Shown: positions 40,934-49,235, numbered from the stretch's first letter. The stretch: 64,000 bases of DNA from Streptomyces sp. NBC_00237 (GCF_026342435.1 NZ_JAPEMT010000002.1:1674001-1738000), one strand, 5' to 3'. Translations and numbers: made by a program. The notes: generated from the letters alone by a model not told the origin.

Positions 40934-40987
40934 CCCCGGACTCCGGAGATGGCTTGATCACCTGCACACGTGACGAGTTCCCCTCTC

Positions 40988-41016
40988 TTGACGGAGGGTG
41001 AACGAGCGCTTACTAG
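40988..41016 (+). promoter_or_regulatory. promoter-like TTGACG-N17-TACTAG with dyad, distal lasso upstream region
   Basis: TTGACG (40988-40993) and TACTAG (41011-41016) are 17 bp apart on the plus strand. The imperfect dyad GTGAACGAGCGCTTAC (40998-41013) fills the spacer, the usual place for a TetR-type operator. Transcription would run antisense into the cimA 3' end, and no plus-strand gene follows, so its purpose is unclear. No clear minus-strand promoter for the lasso operon was found. Confidence 0.35.
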
Positions 41017-41074
41017 TTGTCCATTGAACCTCAGCGCGGCCCAAAAGAGACGTGGGTCACTCCGAAACCCCAGG

Positions 41075-42754
41075 TCACTCCGTCGGCTCGACGCCCGCCC
41101 GCAGCAGTCCGTACGTGTACGCGTCCTCCAGGGCCTGCCAGGACGCCGCGATGACGTTCTCCGCGACCCCGACCGTCGACCAGTCGCCGCCGCCCTCGCC
41201 GCTGCCGTCGCCGGTGGTGATGAGGACCCGGGTGGTGGACTCGGTGCCGTGGGTGCCCTCCAGGATGCGGACCTTGTAGTCCACCAGCTCCAGCTTGGCG
41301 AGCTGCGGGTAGATCCGCTCCAGGCCGACGCGCAGCGCCCGGTCCAGGGCGTTGACCGGACCGTTCCCCTCGGCGGTCGCGACGATGCGCTCGCCCTTGG
41401 CCCACAGCTTCACGGTCGCCTCGTTGGCGTGCGTGCCGTCGGGGCGGTCCTCGACGATGGCCCGCCAGGACTCGACGCGGAAGTAGCGGCGGGCCCTGCC
41501 CTCGGCCTCCTCGCGCAGCAGCAGCTCGAAGGAGGCGTCGGCGGCCTCGTACGTGTAGCCCTTGAGCTCGCGCTCCTTGACCCGGTCGACGACGCGGCCC
41601 ACCAGCTCGCGGTCGTCGCCGAGTTCGACGCCCAGCTCCTTGCCCTTGAGCTCGATGGAGGCGCGGCCCGCCATGTCGGAGACGAGCATGCGGATGCGGT
41701 TGCCGACGAGGTCGGGATCGATGTGCTGGTAGAGGTCCGGGTCGACCTTGATCGCGGAGGCGTGCAGGCCCGCCTTGTGCGCGAAGGCCGAGACGCCGAC
41801 GTACGGCTGGTGGGTGGAGGGCGTGAGGTTGACGACCTCGGCGATGGCGTGGGAGATGCGGGTCATCTCGCGCAGGGAGCCCTCGGGCAGGACCTTCTTG
41901 CCGTACTTCAGTTCCAGGGCGGCGACGACGGGGAAGAGGTTGGCGTTGCCGACGCGCTCGCCGTAGCCGTTGGCGGTGCACTGGACGTGTGTGGCGCCCG
42001 CGTCCACAGCGGCGAGGGTGTTGGCGACGGCGCAGCCGGTGTCGTCCTGGGCGTGGATGCCGAGCCGGGCCCCCGTGTCGGCGAGTACGGTCGCCACGAC
42101 GGCCTGGATCTGGGCCGGGAGCATGCCGCCGTTGGTGTCGCAGAGGATGACGACGTCCGCGCCCGCCTCGGACGCCGCCCGCACGACGGCCTTCGCGTAC
42201 TCCGGGTTCGCCCGGTACCCGTCGAAGAAGTGCTCGCAGTCGACGAAGACGCGGCGGCCCTGCTCGCGGAGGTAGGAGACGGTGTCGCGGACCATGGCGA
42301 CGTTCTCGTCCAGCGTCGTGCGCAGGGCGAGTTCGACGTGCCGGTCGTGGGACTTGGCGACCAGGGTGATCACGGGCGCACCGGACGCGACCAACGCCTT
42401 GACCTGCGGGTCCTCCGACGCCTTGGCCCCCGGGCGGCGGGTCGCGCCGAAGGCCACCAACTGGGCGTTGCGGAAGGTGATCTCCTGCCTCACGCGGGAG
42501 AAGAACTCGGTGTCGCGGGGGTTGGCACCGGGCCAGCCGCCCTCGATGAAGCCCACCCCGAAGTCGTCCAGATGACGGGCGATGGCCAGCTTGTCCGCGA
42601 CGGTCAGGTTGATTCCCTCGCGCTGGGCGCCGTCGCGCAGCGTGGTGTCGAAGACGTGGAAGCCGTCGTCAAGGCTGTCTGCTGCACTGCCTGCGCTACT
42701 GCCCGCGCTGTCCGCGCTGCTGCCTGCGCTGTCTGCACTGCCTGCGGTCGTCAT
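41075..42754 (-). CDS. cimA: (R)-citramalate synthase CimA
   Basis: A 559-residue member of the isopropylmalate/citramalate synthase family, condensing acetyl-CoA with pyruvate to open the threonine-independent route to isoleucine. The TIM-barrel starts HVFDTTLRDGAQREGINLTV; IEGGWPGANPRDTEFF and DTNGGMLPAQIQAVV are typical of the CimA branch rather than LeuA. HAQDDTGCAVANTLAAVDAG and the C-terminal allosteric LeuA dimer domain follow (ATVKLWAKGERIVATAEGNGP). The N-terminus carries a SADSAGSS microrepeat, so the true start may be the family-typical LDDGFHVFDTT. The ATG at 42754 has GACAGGAGTC upstream. A terminator hairpin in its leader suggests attenuation. Confidence 0.9.
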   Translation of the reverse strand: MTTAGSADSAGSSADSAGSSAGSAADSLDDGFHVFDTTLRDGAQREGINLTVADKLAIARHLDDFGVGFIEGGWPGANPRDTEFFSRVRQEITFRNAQLVAFGATRRPGAKASEDPQVKALVASGAPVITLVAKSHDRHVELALRTTLDENVAMVRDTVSYLREQGRRVFVDCEHFFDGYRANPEYAKAVVRAASEAGADVVILCDTNGGMLPAQIQAVVATVLADTGARLGIHAQDDTGCAVANTLAAVDAGATHVQCTANGYGERVGNANLFPVVAALELKYGKKVLPEGSLREMTRISHAIAEVVNLTPSTHQPYVGVSAFAHKAGLHASAIKVDPDLYQHIDPDLVGNRIRMLVSDMAGRASIELKGKELGVELGDDRELVGRVVDRVKERELKGYTYEAADASFELLLREEAEGRARRYFRVESWRAIVEDRPDGTHANEATVKLWAKGERIVATAEGNGPVNALDRALRVGLERIYPQLAKLELVDYKVRILEGTHGTESTTRVLITTGDGSGEGGGDWSTVGVAENVIAASWQALEDAYTYGLLRAGVEPTE

Positions 42755-42884
42755 GCGTCTGACTCCTGTCGGGTCCTGGGCGTACTTCCCAGGCGGTTAA
42801 TTCAACACAGTCGGAATGGCTTGCTCCACTTGCCTCCATCTTCGCGTGCGCCTCGCTCTCGGCCGGGGATGGGGCCGGAAAACG

Positions 42885-42910
42885 AAAAAACCCCTCGCGG
42901 GTGCGAGAGG
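42885..42910 (-). terminator. intrinsic terminator/attenuator in the cimA leader
   Basis: Read on the minus strand: CCTCTCGC-ACCC-GCGAGGGG followed by TTTTTT, an 8-bp stem with one G-U pair and a clean U-run, rare in Streptomyces. It lies 131 bp upstream of the cimA start and no gene ends just before it on this strand; the next upstream gene stops at 43085. The remaining leader 42755-43084 has no protein-coding gene except the short peptide candidate at 42972-43007. This arrangement fits transcription attenuation of an amino-acid biosynthetic gene. Confidence 0.8.
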
Positions 42911-42971
42911 TCTGCGCGCGGGTCTGGAGCTCGGTGGCCGCGCCGTACGGTCTTGTGGGTGTACGGGACGG

Positions 42972-43007
42972 TCACTGCGGACCGGCGCGCCTGCTGCCGA
43001 TAATCAT
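42972..43007 (-). CDS. possible leader peptide for cimA attenuation
   Basis: An 11-codon frame, ATG ATT ATC GGC and on, encoding MIIGSRRAGPQ then TGA, located 62 bp before the attenuator stem. Two consecutive Ile codons at the start would suit sensing of isoleucine, the end product of the CimA route. There is no ribosome-binding site, so it would have to be leaderless or is fortuitous; CATGAT here could equally be a -10 promoter element. Confidence 0.3.
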   Translation of the reverse strand: MIIGSRRAGPQ

Positions 43008-43084
43008 GGCGAACGAGGACACAGGGGCAGTCTGGCACACGGCCGCCCCCGTGTCTCACCTCGTCTCAGGATGCGGTCGGGGGC

Positions 43085-44356
43085 TCAGCCCGTGTGGCGC
43101 ACGTAGACGTGGGTGCTGTCGTACGTGTCGCCCGGGACCAGGTCCGAGGAGTACGAGCCGAAGACGACCCGCGTGCCGTCGCCGCTGATCGCCGAGCCGT
43201 ACGCACCGTCCTTGCTGGGCGCGCCCGCCGTGTTGGCACTGATCAGGCGGGTGGCGCCGGTCTTCAGGTCGCGCAGCTGGACGCGGCCGACGTAGCTGGT
43301 GTCACCGGCGGTGGAGGTGTTGAAGGCGAGGTACCGGCCGTCCGCGCTCAGCGCTCCGGCGGAGGTGTGGTCGGCCTTGGACGCGGCGTCGATGCGCCGC
43401 ACCGCGTTGGTGGTCAGGTCGCGGATGTGCACGTTGTGCGCCTTGTTGGTGTCGCCGGGGGTGAGCCGGGAGTCCAGCGAGTGGAAGACGACATGGCGGC
43501 CGTCCGCGCTGAGCTGCGCGTCCTCGGACTGCCCGTCGGAGGTCGCCCCGGCGGGCGGCTTGTCCGCCTCGTACAGCTTCCCGGTCGGTACGTCGCGGAC
43601 GTGGATGTCGCTCCAGTCGCCCTGCGCGGGGTGCGGGGAGAAGAACTGGTACGCGACCCGCTTGCCGTCGCCGCTGATCGACAGGGACTTCACCGCCCGC
43701 TGGACCTGCGCCGTCGACGGCGCGCTGACACGGACGGTCTTGCCGGTGGTGCGGTCGAGACGGTAGGCGCGGCTGTGCTGGTCGGGCTCGTACGAGTACT
43801 CCGAGCGCGCAGCCTGGAAGGCCGCGTACCGGCCGTCGGCGCTCAACTGCACCCCGGAGGAGGTGTCGTAGCCGGGGGCGACGGCGTCGTTGACGCGCTC
43901 GACGGCTCCGGTGCGGAGGTTCTTGACGTAGCCGTGGGTACGGCCGCCGGTGGCGCCGGGAGCGAGGTTCGCGGCGTCCGAGGAGAAGCCGATGTGGCTG
44001 CCGTCGGCGCTGATCGTCGGGTCCGTGGAGGGGCCGTCGGCCTGGGAGCCGTCGGCGCGGGTGGACACCCGCACGGTGGTGCCCTGGGTGAGGTCGCGCA
44101 GGAAGATGTCCGAGGCGTTGTTGGTGTCGCCGGGGACGAGGTTGGCGGCGGCGGACGCGAAGACGACGTACCGGCCGTCGCGGCTGATGGACAGGCCGGT
44201 CGCGCCCTGGTCGGCCTCGGCCCCGCCGGTGGCGACGCTGACCTTTTCGGTACGAGGACCGGGTGCGGGTGCGGCTGCGGTCGCGGACGGCAGGGTCAGA
44301 GCCGTCAAGGCGGCGACGAGAGCCGTGCCCAGTGTGGTGCGGGTGGCTGCGTGCAT
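43085..44356 (-). CDS. secreted TolB-like beta-propeller (PD40) protein
   Basis: A 423-residue exported protein. The signal peptide is about residues 1-28 (TTLGTALVAALTALTLPSATAAA). The rest is a propeller of six to seven PD40/WD40-like blades, each with ISxDGRYVVFxS followed by NLVPGDTNNASDIFLRDL: for example GLSISRDGRYVVFAS, PTISADGSHIGFSSD and SAISGDGTRVVFGSY. No catalytic domain is attached. Ligands are unknown; such proteins may bind partners outside the cell. The ATG at 44356 has no near-consensus ribosome-binding site. It lies 77 bp upstream of the cimA leader region on the same strand. Confidence 0.87.
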   Translation of the reverse strand: MHAATRTTLGTALVAALTALTLPSATAAAPAPGPRTEKVSVATGGAEADQGATGLSISRDGRYVVFASAAANLVPGDTNNASDIFLRDLTQGTTVRVSTRADGSQADGPSTDPTISADGSHIGFSSDAANLAPGATGGRTHGYVKNLRTGAVERVNDAVAPGYDTSSGVQLSADGRYAAFQAARSEYSYEPDQHSRAYRLDRTTGKTVRVSAPSTAQVQRAVKSLSISGDGKRVAYQFFSPHPAQGDWSDIHVRDVPTGKLYEADKPPAGATSDGQSEDAQLSADGRHVVFHSLDSRLTPGDTNKAHNVHIRDLTTNAVRRIDAASKADHTSAGALSADGRYLAFNTSTAGDTSYVGRVQLRDLKTGATRLISANTAGAPSKDGAYGSAISGDGTRVVFGSYSSDLVPGDTYDSTHVYVRHTG

Positions 44357-44664
44357 GGTGGAACTCCCCGTGTTGGTGCGGTGGTTGGCGGGCCGGGTGT
44401 GGCGGCCTGTCGGAAGAAAGGACGAGGGCTTCGGCGGCTTGGTTCACTCCTCCGGAAGAGACGGCACGGAAGGGCGTGGATTGGCATATGCCGGGCGAGG
44501 ACGGGTCCGGCGGGGAGTTGTCCGGCTCGGACTGGAGCGAGGGATCGACGAGGGTCGCGCGGCCGGCCGGCAGGTCGCGGCGGAAGAGCCCGTTCAGGCC
44601 CTCGCCCGACCACGGAACTCGGCCTCCGCGCTGCGGCGTGCCAACGGGCCGGTAGGTTCGCCGT
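44357..44664. other. divergent spacer between propeller gene and EEP gene
   Basis: 308 bp with no convincing gene in any frame. GGCCGGCCGGC-type dyads occur near 44571. Promoters of both divergent genes must lie here, but no -35/-10 pair stands out. Confidence 0.5.
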
Positions 44665-45486
44665 ATGCGCGTACTGACGTGGAACCTGTGGTGGCGGTTC
44701 GGCCCGTGGGACGCCCGCCGGAAGGCCATCCTCGACGTGTTGCGGGAGCAGCGGCCGGACGTCGTCGCGCTCCAGGAGGTGTGGGCGAACGACGGGGAGA
44801 ACCTGGCGGGCTGGCTGGCCGACGAACTGGGGCTCGGGCACTGGACGTACGCCCGGTTCAGCCGTCCCGAGCACTGGCAGCGGCGGGTGCCCGGGGACAC
44901 GTCGGACATCGGCGTCGCCGTGCTCAGCCGGTGGCCGATCGGCGCGGAGGCGGTGCTTCCGCTCCCTGCGGACGGGGGTGCGGACAACGGCCGGGTGGCG
45001 CTGTACGCGCGTCTGGACACGCCCGGGGGGAACGTCCCGGTCTTCACCACCCACCTCAACTCGCCCCCGTACGACTCGGGTGTGCGGTGTGCGCAGGTGC
45101 GGGTGCTCGCGGAGTTCGTGGCGGAGAAGGGGTGGGGGGAGTCCTATCCGCCGGTGATCGCCGGGGACTTCAACGCATGGCCCGACTCGGACGAGATCCG
45201 GCTGCTCGGCGGGTACAAGACCGCCCCGCCCGTGCCCAAGCAGTGCTTCGTCGACGTGTGGGAGTACGCCGATCCGGCCGCCCCCTCGGCGACCTGGGAC
45301 TCCTCGAACGCGTACCACACGCCCGGGCCGACGGTCCGGATCGACTACATCCACGTGGGGCGGCCCGGCGCTCGCGGGGAGGGCGAGGTGCTGGACGTGG
45401 CCCGCTTCGGGCACGGGGCGGTGGACGGGGTGTGGCCGTCGGACCACGCGGGGGTACGCGTCGACCTGAAGGAGGCGCCCGAGTGA
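44665..45486 (+). CDS. endonuclease/exonuclease/phosphatase family protein
   Basis: A 273-residue EEP-fold hydrolase. Motifs: RVLTWNLWWRFG with the metal-site Asn, DVVALQEVWAND with the metal-ligand Glu, TTHLNSPPYDSGVR with a catalytic His, VIAGDFNAWPDSDEI with the GDFN signature, RIDYIHVG, and a C-terminal WPSDHAGVRVDL with the catalytic Asp-His. It could be a nuclease, a sphingomyelinase-like phosphodiesterase or an inositol-type phosphatase; no signal peptide is seen, so it is probably cytosolic. The ATG at 44665 is used. The stop codon lies inside a 13-bp tandem repeat. Confidence 0.9.
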   Translation: MRVLTWNLWWRFGPWDARRKAILDVLREQRPDVVALQEVWANDGENLAGWLADELGLGHWTYARFSRPEHWQRRVPGDTSDIGVAVLSRWPIGAEAVLPLPADGGADNGRVALYARLDTPGGNVPVFTTHLNSPPYDSGVRCAQVRVLAEFVAEKGWGESYPPVIAGDFNAWPDSDEIRLLGGYKTAPPVPKQCFVDVWEYADPAAPSATWDSSNAYHTPGPTVRIDYIHVGRPGARGEGEVLDVARFGHGAVDGVWPSDHAGVRVDLKEAPE

Positions 45487-45523
45487 GGCGCCCGAGTGAG
45501 GCGCCCGTCTGAGGCGTCCGCGT
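45472..45523. repeat. four tandem 13-bp repeats spanning the EEP gene stop
   Basis: GAGGCGCCCGAGT occurs twice exactly, then as GAGGCGCCCGTCT and GAGGCGTCCGCGT. The TGA stop of the gene is formed at the first junction. Because each unit carries TGA at its border, copy-number changes leave the gene end intact. Confidence 0.9.
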
Positions 45524-45536
45524 GACGGGTGATGTG

Positions 45537-45580
45537 CGGGTGCGTGGGCGGCGGGGCCGCCCGAGGCCCCGCCGCACCCG
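45537..45580. terminator. terminator between EEP gene and ilvE
   Basis: Stem GGCGGCGGGGCC/GGCCCCGCCGC with loop of about 6, extended by CGGGTG/CACCCG across a bulge. It lies between convergent genes, 9 bp beyond the ilvE stop. Confidence 0.8.
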
Positions 45581-45588
45581 TACACCGG

Positions 45589-46698
45589 CTACGCCAGCTC
45601 GTGCATCCAGCCGTGCGTGTCGGCCGCCGACCCCGTCTGGATCTCCAGGAGGGCCTTGCGGAGGGCCATCGTGACCTTGCCGGGCTCGCCGTCCGCCGTC
45701 GTCCATTCGCCGGAGGCCGACTTCACGTGGCCGACGGGGGTGATGACCGCCGCCGTACCGCAGGCGAAGACCTCGGTGAGGGCACCGGACTCGGCGTCCG
45801 CGCGCCACTGGTCGGTGGAGACGCGGCCCTCGGACGAGGTGTAGCCCAGGTCGCCCGCGAGCTTCAGGAGGGTGTCGCGGGTGACGCCCGCGAGGAGGGA
45901 GCCAGTCAGTTCCGGGGTGACGATCACAGGCTTTTCATTGGACGCAGCGCCGTACACGAAGTACAGGTTCATGCCGCCCATCTCCTCGACCCACTTGTGG
46001 TCGAGCGCGTCCAGCCAGACGACCTGGTCGCAGCCCTTCTCGGCGGCCTCGGCCTGGGCGAGGAGCGAGGCGGCGTAGTTGCCGCCGGTCTTGGCGTAGC
46101 CCATGCCGCCGGGCACGGCGCGGACGTAGTTCTCCGAGAGCCAGACCGAGACCGGCTTGACGCCGCCCGGGAAGTAGGCGCCCGCCGGGGAGGCGATCAC
46201 GATGAAGAGGTACTCGTTCGCGGGGCGGACGCCCAGGCCGACCTCGGTCGCGATCATGAAGGGGCGCAGGTAGAGGGACTCCTCGCCGCCGTGCGGCGGG
46301 ACCCATGCCTCGTCCTGCTTGACGAGGGCGTCGCAGGCGGCGATGAAGGTCTCGACGGGGAGTTCCGGCATCGCGAGGCGGTGCGCGGAGGACTGGAAGC
46401 GCTTGGCGTTGGCCTCCGGACGGAAGGTGGCGACCGAGCCGTCGGGGCGGCGGTACGCCTTCAGGCCCTCGAAGATCTCCTGCGCGTAGTGCAGGGTCAT
46501 GTTCGCCGGGTCGATGGACAGCGGGGCGTACGGCGTGAGCTGGGCGTCGTGCCAGCCGCGGCCCTCCGTCCAGCGGATGGTCACCATGTGGTCGGTGAAG
46601 TAGCGGCCGAACCCGGGATTGGCGAGGATCGCCTCGCGCTCCGCTGCGGAAAGCGGCGTGGAGGAGGGCTTGAGCTCGATCGTCGTGGGCGTCGTCAT
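45589..46698 (-). CDS. ilvE: branched-chain amino acid aminotransferase IlvE
   Basis: A 369-residue PLP fold-type IV transaminase making Val, Leu and Ile from their keto acids. Features: NPGFGRYFTDHMVTIRW, LHYAQEIFEGLKAYRRPDG, ESLYLRPFMIATEVGLGVRP and the PLP-lysine segment GGMGYAKTGGNYAASLLAQ. QVVWLDALDHKWVEEMGGMN and EVFACGTAAVITPVG follow. The ATG at 46698 is used. It lies 272 bp downstream of leuB on the same strand and is separated from it by a terminator, so it has its own promoter in 46699-46907. Function fits the cimA, leuB and leuCD genes in this window. Confidence 0.96.
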   Translation of the reverse strand: MTTPTTIELKPSSTPLSAAEREAILANPGFGRYFTDHMVTIRWTEGRGWHDAQLTPYAPLSIDPANMTLHYAQEIFEGLKAYRRPDGSVATFRPEANAKRFQSSAHRLAMPELPVETFIAACDALVKQDEAWVPPHGGEESLYLRPFMIATEVGLGVRPANEYLFIVIASPAGAYFPGGVKPVSVWLSENYVRAVPGGMGYAKTGGNYAASLLAQAEAAEKGCDQVVWLDALDHKWVEEMGGMNLYFVYGAASNEKPVIVTPELTGSLLAGVTRDTLLKLAGDLGYTSSEGRVSTDQWRADAESGALTEVFACGTAAVITPVGHVKSASGEWTTADGEPGKVTMALRKALLEIQTGSAADTHGWMHELA

Positions 46699-46907
46699 GA
46701 GTGCGTGTCCTTCACCGGTTGTCTGGGGAGGGCCGCGTCACGCCTTCCGTCTCCTGCACGTTCCCGTGACATGGAGGACGTCCGAGCTTCCTCTCCTACC
46801 GCGACCCTGCGTTCGATTATCGCGCGCGCAGGGGTAGGTACGAAATGGGGTCTTTGACGTGGGGTGCGGCCCAGGGGTCGATGGTCGCACCCGGGGCCGT
46901 GAAAGGA

Positions 46908-46939
46908 ACAGCCGCCGGGTGTCGGGACCCGGCGGCTGT
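46908..46939 (-). terminator. leuB terminator
   Basis: A perfect 13-bp stem, ACAGCCGCCGGGT, with loop GTCGGG, 31 bp beyond the leuB stop on the minus strand. Confidence 0.9.
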
Positions 46940-46969
46940 CACTGCGGAACGAGCGGAACTACCGGCGGG

Positions 46970-48013
46970 TCAGCCCGCTACCCGGGCGGCGAGCGCGTCG
47001 CCGATCTCGTCCGTGGTGCGGACGACGGATGCGGTGCGCTCGGTCAGGTCGGCGGAGACCGCCGCTTCGATGCGGGCGGCCTCGGGCTCGTAACCGAGGT
47101 GGCGCAGCAGGAGGGCGACGGAGAGGACCGTGGCCGTCGGGTCGGCCTTGCCCTGGCCCGCGATGTCGGGCGCGGAGCCGTGCACGGGCTCGAACATCGA
47201 CGGGAACGCGCCCGTCGGGTTGATGTTTCCGGAGGCGGCCAGGCCGATTCCGCCGGAGACGGCGGCGGCGAGGTCGGTGAGGATGTCGCCGAAGAGGTTG
47301 TCGGTGACGATGACGTCGAAGCGTTCCGGCTGCGTCACGAAGAAGATCGTCGCGGCGTCGACGTGCAGGTAGTCCGTGGTGACGGACGGGTACTCGGCGG
47401 CGATGCGGTCGAAGGTGTTCTTCCACAGGTGGCCGGCGTAGACGAGCACGTTGTTCTTGTGCACGAGCGTGAGCTTCTTGCGGGGCCGGGCCGCCGCGCG
47501 CTCGAAGGCGTCGCGGACCACGCGCTCCACGCCGTACGCCGTGTTGAGGCTGACCTCGGTGGCCACCTCGGCGGGCGTGCCGGTGCGCAGGCTGCCGCCG
47601 TTGCCCGTGTACGGGCCCTCGGTGCCTTCGCGTACGACGACGAAGTCGATCTCCGGGTCACCGGCCAGCGGCGTCGAGGTGTTCGGGAACAGCTTCGAGG
47701 GGCGGAGGTTGATGTAGTGGTCGAACGCGAAGCGCAGCTTCAGGAGCAGACCGCGCTCCAGGACGCCGGACGGGACCGAGGGGTCGCCGATCGCGCCGAG
47801 GAGGATCGCGTCGTGCTGCTGGAGGGCGGCCATCTCCGCGTCGGGAAGGGTCTCCCCCGTGCGGTGCCAGCGCTGGGCGCCGAGGTCGTACTCCTTGGTC
47901 TCCAGCTTCACGTCCTGCGGGAGTACGGAGTTGAGGACCTTCAGGCCCTGGGCCACGACCTCCTGGCCGATGCCGTCACCGGGGATCACTGCGAGATTGA
48001 TGCTGCGAGACAT
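46970..48013 (-). CDS. leuB: 3-isopropylmalate dehydrogenase LeuB
   Basis: A 347-residue NAD-dependent beta-decarboxylating dehydrogenase, third step of leucine synthesis. Landmarks: LAVIPGDGIGQEVV, FDHYINLRPSKLF, FVVVREGTEGPYTGNGG, the metal- and substrate-binding VIVTDNLFGDILTDLAAAVSG (in parts), and EPVHGSAPDIAGQGKADPTA for NAD binding. The ATG at 48013 starts MSRSINLAVIPGDG. A 91-codon upstream extension is open but lacks conservation. A small 50-codon gene lies 85 bp upstream on the same strand. Confidence 0.96.
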   Translation of the reverse strand: MSRSINLAVIPGDGIGQEVVAQGLKVLNSVLPQDVKLETKEYDLGAQRWHRTGETLPDAEMAALQQHDAILLGAIGDPSVPSGVLERGLLLKLRFAFDHYINLRPSKLFPNTSTPLAGDPEIDFVVVREGTEGPYTGNGGSLRTGTPAEVATEVSLNTAYGVERVVRDAFERAAARPRKKLTLVHKNNVLVYAGHLWKNTFDRIAAEYPSVTTDYLHVDAATIFFVTQPERFDVIVTDNLFGDILTDLAAAVSGGIGLAASGNINPTGAFPSMFEPVHGSAPDIAGQGKADPTATVLSVALLLRHLGYEPEAARIEAAVSADLTERTASVVRTTDEIGDALAARVAG

Positions 48014-48098
48014 GTCCGGGACCCTACTCCGCGTCCCAGGGGATGACACGTCGTGTCCGCCATGTGGACGCGGAGGGGTCTCGTACGGACAGCGGGGC

Positions 48099-48251
48099 TC
48101 AGTGGCCGGTCTCGCCGCCGTTGTCGCGGCGGTCCAGCGCCCGCTGGAGGGCGGCGGCGGCCTGCTTGCGGTCGGCCGACTCGGTGGAGCGGGAGGCGTG
48201 GCGGACGCGGCGGGAGGTGCCGGAGTGCAGGGTGATCGAGGTCTCGGACAT
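48099..48251 (-). CDS. small conserved-type protein of 50 residues
   Basis: A short gene starting MSETSITLHSGTSRRVRHAS and ending RRDNGGETGH. The ATG at 48251 is preceded by GAAGGAGT at a spacing of about 10. Codon third positions are almost all G or C in this frame, as in real genes here. It is very polar and predicted helical in QAAAALQRALDRR. Similar short proteins seem to sit upstream of leuB in Streptomyces, but that is from memory; the function is unknown. Confidence 0.65.
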   Translation of the reverse strand: MSETSITLHSGTSRRVRHASRSTESADRKQAAAALQRALDRRDNGGETGH

Positions 48252-48583
48252 GAGGGATCGACTCCTTCAGAGGCATGTACGTGCACGAGGGGATTGCTGC
48301 ATCTGTGAGGCGCCGGAATGAGGCGGGGAGCGGGTGCGGCAGGGGTTGCCTGCTTCGGGGCACCGGCCCGCGACCGCCATTCGCTGATGGAGCGAGACGT
48401 TCGGCTCCTACAACGCTAGGGCAGGTTCGGGCAGCTGTCTCCACAATTACTCGGACTTCCTACTATCTGAGACGCGATCATGCGGAACCCCTTGCGGGGC
48501 TTGATGCGTCACCGGACACGTCGGCACCGAACACGCTCACCGCAGCGCTCAGCACGGGGAACTCAGGGGGACGAGGCGGGGGG
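48252..48583. other. gene-free region between the 50-residue gene and the acetyltransferase gene
   Basis: 332 bp. No frame combines a start, a ribosome-binding site and normal codon bias. The portion 48430-48490 is AT-richer (CACAATTACTCGGACTTCC) and probably contains the promoter of the 50-residue gene and leuB. Confidence 0.5.
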
Positions 48584-49135
48584 TCACAGCACGTCCCCGT
48601 CCCGCCAGTCGAAGAAGAGCGTCGCCTGCGGGTCAGGCAGACTCCGCCCCACCCCGGCCCGCACATACGTCGTCCCCTCCTCCTCCGGCAACGGCACGAC
48701 CCCCACCGGCCCCAACGCCGCCAGCCCCCCGGGCCACACCTGCCACCCCCGCCCCGCGTACAACGCGGCCCCCGCGTCCGACGCCGACAGCGCTCCGAAG
48801 ACGTACGCCCCGTCGACGATCTCCTCCAGCGCCGCCATGATCCGGCTGCCCAGCCCCTCCCGCTGCCGGTCCGGTCGCACCGCGACCGCCTCGACGTACC
48901 CGATCCGCAGCGAGCGCTCGCGGTGCAGGACCCGGCGCGCCACGAGGCTGCCGTGGGCGAGGAGTTCCCCCTCCTCGTCAGTGATCAGGGCGTGCATGCC
49001 GCCGAGGGCGTGCTCCCAGTCCTCGTCGGCGAAGTCGCCGTCGAAGGCGGTGTCGAGGAGGGCGCGGATGCCGACGAGCTCGGCGGGGGTGAGGTGGGCG
49101 GTGTGGACGGTGCGCGGCATCCCGTACTCAGTCAT
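48584..49135 (-). CDS. GNAT acetyltransferase of the aminoglycoside 2'-N-acetyltransferase, AAC(2'), type
   Basis: A 183-residue GNAT protein that follows mycobacterial AAC(2')-I along its length: VHTAHLTPAELVGIRALLDTAF, FADEDWEHALGGMHALI, RIGYVEAVAVRPDRQREGLGS (acetyl-CoA loop), YVFGALSASDAGAALYAGRGWQVW (in parts) and a C-terminal FFDWRDGDVL. AAC(2') enzymes acetylate the 2'-amino group of aminoglycosides such as gentamicin and tobramycin, and in some hosts also modify cell-wall precursors. The ATG at 49135 is chosen. It stands alone, divergent from the phospholipid operon. Drug activity is inferred by family resemblance. Confidence 0.85.
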   Translation of the reverse strand: MTEYGMPRTVHTAHLTPAELVGIRALLDTAFDGDFADEDWEHALGGMHALITDEEGELLAHGSLVARRVLHRERSLRIGYVEAVAVRPDRQREGLGSRIMAALEEIVDGAYVFGALSASDAGAALYAGRGWQVWPGGLAALGPVGVVPLPEEEGTTYVRAGVGRSLPDPQATLFFDWRDGDVL

Positions 49136-49235
49136 GCGCAGCACTCTCTCAGGCCCCGGCCGTGACGGGTACTCAGTACGTTTCTGAGTAGCTGTGCCGT
49201 GTCGTACGGGCGTGCCCCGCAGGAAAGTTGGGGCC

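Noticed and set aside
40677..40967. A 96-codon frame overlapping the lasso precursor as an alternative or second precursor
   Set aside because: It is in another frame, has no leader motif or acidic ring residue placement, and its codon bias is poor.
42755..43084. T-box riboswitch in the cimA leader
   Set aside because: The conserved T-box sequence (AGGGTGGNACCGCG-like) is not present before the terminator.
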